This document shows positions 61,764 through 64,000 of a stretch of 64,000 nucleotides of DNA, one piece after another. Location of the stretch: assembly GCA_023052935.1 (NCBI GenBank), contig CM041297.1:1850280-1914279 (forward strand), read 5' to 3'. Both the position numbers and the translations under genes were made by a program. Source of the DNA: Piezodorus guildinii. Lineage: Eukaryota > Arthropoda > Insecta > Hemiptera > Pentatomidae. Every line of letters begins with the position of its first letter. Position 1 is the stretch's first letter. The notes under the pieces were generated by a model. That model was not told the origin of the DNA. It saw only the letters and a list, made by a program, of their open reading frames with translations, and ran no database searches.

Positions 61764-62391
61764 TAACTCCCGGGCGGAAACGGTAAGTCCTATGAAACTG
61801 AAATTTCATATTTAAGACAAATATACGCCCGGGTGGCAACTATAATGGGCTTTAATATCATGTAGGTTTCATTCTGATTAAAATGGTTTGACAGGGCTTA
61901 AATGCCGATATTTTAAATTTTCTTCCCCTAAAGTACCTTTAATTTTGTAGATTCAATAAAAATAACTATATTATCTTGTTAACGCTGATGAAAAAGAGGT
62001 AAATATATAAATTGAATAAATTCGATACCCAACTAAAGGAGAAAACAGAAAAAATATTTTTTTAATGCAATTTTTCGTTTTTGAACATAAGAGCAGTAAT
62101 ATACATGCATGATATACCGTTGGAAATCTAAAGATTTTAGAAAAAAATATTATCTTATACTCAAGCTTTTAAAAGTTTATAGAGAAAGATGAAAAGAAGA
62201 TAAAACTAACTGATTTTTTAGATAATAATATAATAGATTTTTTAATAAGACACATGTTTCTATATAAATTCAATTTAATTAATTCCTTAATAGTTTCACA
62301 TATTTTTATCTCTAACTGTTTTTGAAAATTCTTTCATTGATTTTAAAAATGGAGGTAAGTGAAAGTGGTGTGTTGCCCGCACCAGATTTTT
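61603..62391 (-). repeat. RPT-A copy, with a ~150-bp internal deletion
   Basis: TTTTACTTTAACTTACTATA to TGCCCGCACCAGATTTTT, with a 28-bp GT tract. After ACAAATATACGCCCG the block containing the CTCGCTATATCGATG box is missing. Confidence 0.9.
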
Positions 62392-62429
62392 ATTTAAGCA
62401 GATACGAAGATGTGTGACACGCACAATAT

Positions 62430-62435
62430 TTTATT
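62430..62435 (-). promoter_or_regulatory. Polyadenylation signal AATAAA of the 62437-62541 exon
   Basis: The canonical hexamer on the minus strand lies directly downstream of the stop codon. Confidence 0.5.
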
Positions 62436-62436
62436 G

Positions 62437-62541
62437 TTATATTTCGACCATGGTTACTAATTCTGGTACGGTCAATCCTTGAGATTCAAAACATCCGGTT
62501 TCGAATTGAGATATGTTCTGTTCGGTAACGTTGGGATTTTC
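62437..62541 (-). CDS. Terminal coding exon of an unrecognised gene
   Basis: Behind an acceptor (TATATATTTAG|GAA) an open frame of 34 codons reads ENPNVTEQNISQFETGCFES then QGLTVPELVTMVEI and stops at 62437-62439. A poly-A signal AATAAA follows at 62430-62435, two bases downstream of the stop. Composition looks like a real acidic protein end. The upstream exons would lie to the right (minus strand) and are either beyond the window or unrecognised. No family is assigned. An N-glycosylation-type NVT and the single Cys hint at a secreted or extracellular end, but this is speculation. Confidence 0.5.
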   Translation of the reverse strand, partial: ENPNVTEQNISQFETGCFESQGLTVPELVTMVEI

Positions 62542-62790
62542 CTAAATATATAATTACGTATTAATTAACTGAGATATTTCTAGATCAATTAACATTTCAA
62601 AAGGTGTAAATATGGGTAATCTGTAGTACTAATTATCATTTGATCTTGAATTAATATGGGAATCCTTTTTTTTTTTTTTTTTTTTTCTCATTTTAAACAG
62701 TTTTTCAAGGAGAGTGTCATTACTATAACATTACAAGGTTGAAACTGTCGTCATTTCTAATATTTACCAATTTATTACTTTCACTTACCT
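62542..62790. other. Intron-like AT-rich DNA with a T run
   Basis: No exon is seen. A ~22-nt T run lies near 62666-62688, and a 15-bp RPT-A end scrap (TTACTTTCACTTACCTATTC) near 62776. Confidence 0.35.
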
Positions 62791-63595
62791 ATTCCGGTTT
62801 TAGGGTATTCCGATGATTTGGTACTGCTAGGTGAAGACACGGAAACCATACAACTAAATACAAGTGTGTTAATAAAAACCGGTAAAGAAATAGGACTCGA
62901 ATTAAATACCGATTAGACGAAATATATGATTAGTAGCAGAAACGGTGGCGATATTGATGTATCAGGGCATACTTTTGAACACGTAGAGAAATTCAAGCAT
63001 TTAGATTCAATGATAAAAAAAAAAAAAAAAAAAATGAAATCCAGAAAGAAATAAAGTCCCGGTTAAAGGTGGGAAATGCGTGTTATTATTCAGTTGCCAA
63101 GCTACTTAGTTCGCGGCTTCTGTCTAAAAACTCAAAGGTTAGAATTTATAAAACTATTATTCTGCCGACGGTTCTTTACTGATGTGAAACGTGGTCGGTT
63201 ACTTTGAAGGATGAACAAAGGCTTAAGGTGTTCGAAAATAAGGTTCTGCGTAAAATATTTGGTCCGAAGAGAGATTAGGCCACTGGGGAATTTAGAAGGT
63301 TGCACAACGCGGAATTGCGGAACTTGTATCCTGTGAATATAATTCAGTTGATAGCATCGCGGAGACTCAAATGGGCGAGTAAAGTTGTTGGGCTCGATGA
63401 GGAACGGATTCCGATAAAGTTGGAATTTGCTGATCCGACTGGTAGGCCGAAGCGTCGATGGGAGGATTGCATTAAGGCTGATATCGGGGGCTTGGGCTTG
63501 AACGGTGAACATTTGATGAGTCTGTGTAGACGGAATTTGGTGGTATCGGCATCGAACCTTCGGGTTCGGTAAGCCTATTATTATTATTATTACTG
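62790..63595 (+). mobile_element. RTE-like LINE, sister of 30856-31640
   Basis: From ~62805 it reads GYSDDLVLLGEDTETIQLNT (RT box C region with xSDDL), GKEIGLELNTD-stop, GDIDVSGHTFEHVEKFKHLD, KVLRKIFGPKRD-stop, then a clean frame 63300-63572 (RRLKWASKVVGLDEERIPIK). It ends SNLRVR-stop and a (TTA)n tail. Stops at several points show decay. 5'-truncated. Confidence 0.85.
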
Positions 63596-63609
63596 AAATA
63601 CATGTGAAA

Positions 63610-63735
63610 TATGTAATAATGGAAAGTATTGCGATGGCGATAAAATTTCGAATTCCAGTTTTCAACGGAAATACACGTTTCAGGGTTCCCTGAGTCCAAA
63701 TAACCAAGTCCCGCAAAAAAGCCTCTGTGTGTGTC
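63610..63735 (-). repeat. RPT-A right-end fragment
   Basis: GGAAAGTATTGCGATGGCGA to AAAAAAGCCTCTGTGTGTGT. The same LINE/RPT-A neighbour relationship is seen at 30681-30856. Confidence 0.7.
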
Positions 63736-63747
63736 GAAGAATACATA

Positions 63748-63826
63748 ATTATTCTGCCTCAGCCGAGATTCGAACCTGAAAACAGCAGACTAGTGCTAAA
63801 TCCACAGTACCAAGCCCGCTCCCTTT
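63748..63826 (-). mobile_element. SINE-A head fragment
   Basis: On the minus strand GGGAGCGGGCTTGGTACTGT, the AGCACTAGTCTGCTG box and B box GGTTCGAATCTCGG match the 11406 SINE's tRNA-like part. Confidence 0.75.
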
Positions 63827-63988
63827 AATGACGATTTTTAAGTCGTGTTAAATCTCACAGCAATCTTTGGAAAGACAAACACAGCACGTAAATAAGAAAC
63901 TAAGCCTCAAGTCAACAAGAAAACAACGCAAATGTGAGATAAAGACCTCAGAATTATCTACGACTAAATATAAACGTGTTTTAAAAAA
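63827..63988. other. Unique spacer; nothing recognised
   Basis: A short segment before the next RPT-A copy. Confidence 0.35.
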
Positions 63989-64000
63989 TTTGGTGCGGGC
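63989..64000 (+). repeat. RPT-A left end, cut by window edge
   Basis: TTTGGTGCGGGC is the first 12 bp of another forward RPT-A copy. Confidence 0.6.

Noticed and set aside
63132..63746. 204-codon minus-strand frame
   Set aside because: Antisense of the RTE-like LINE plus RPT-A; the plus strand carries the conserved RT sequence.

Overview
The window is eukaryotic nuclear DNA, very probably from an insect. It has split genes with GT-AG introns, an intron-containing tRNA-Tyr, an insect-type odorant receptor and a Tret1-like sugar transporter. It also carries cecropia-type mariners, jockey/RTE/R2-like non-LTR retrotransposons and tRNA-derived SINEs. A hemipteran is a reasonable guess from this repeat-rich, AT-rich style, but nothing in the sequence fixes the order or species. 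There are no bacterial operons, rRNA genes or CRISPR arrays.

Host genes cover only a few percent. (1) An odorant receptor on the minus strand lies in five recognisable exons between 22262 and 8152 (360 codons); all four splice junctions keep the frame. Its fourth intron is about 9 kb and filled with repeats, and the short terminal exon was not found. (2) A tRNA-Tyr(GTA) with a 20-nt intron sits inside that intron at 10413-10505. (3) A Tret1-like transporter lies on the minus strand at 57335-58665, one long exon lacking only the N-terminal exon. (4) Two orphan coding exons occur: a GC3-rich 3' terminal exon at the left edge (1-150, plus) and a short last exon with a polyadenylation signal at 62437-62541 (minus). 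(5) Three non-repetitive GC-richer islands (about 29.74-30.12, 33.99-34.44 and 36.70-36.99 kb) look like conserved non-coding or regulatory DNA.

The rest is layered mobile DNA. The commonest element, called RPT-A here, is about 0.9 kb with an internal (CA)n tract and asymmetric ends; more than twenty full or partial copies occur in both orientations, some as head-to-tail dimers or inverted pairs. Two or more SINE families (SINE-A, SINE-B, SINE-C here), jockey-like LINE copies, RTE-like and CR1-like LINE fragments, one R2-like 3' end, internally deleted mariners, a Tc1-like element, a 145-bp MITE and a 253-bp hairpin are interleaved. Target-site duplications or empty sites in sister copies make several insertions readable in order.

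The most unusual structure is at 44.69-51.11 kb. It is a giant inverted repeat (fold-back) whose arms are mainly arrays of a 21-bp unit. The left arm is three duplicated array-plus-flank blocks and the right arm is a 3.6-kb array. Because 21 is a multiple of three, a 1.9-kb part is open on both strands, giving 624-codon and 667-codon heptapeptide-repeat frames. This could be a FB/foldback-like transposable element not described before, or an expanding palindromic minisatellite; part of the array (47.5-49.2 kb) also looks like poorly polished assembly.
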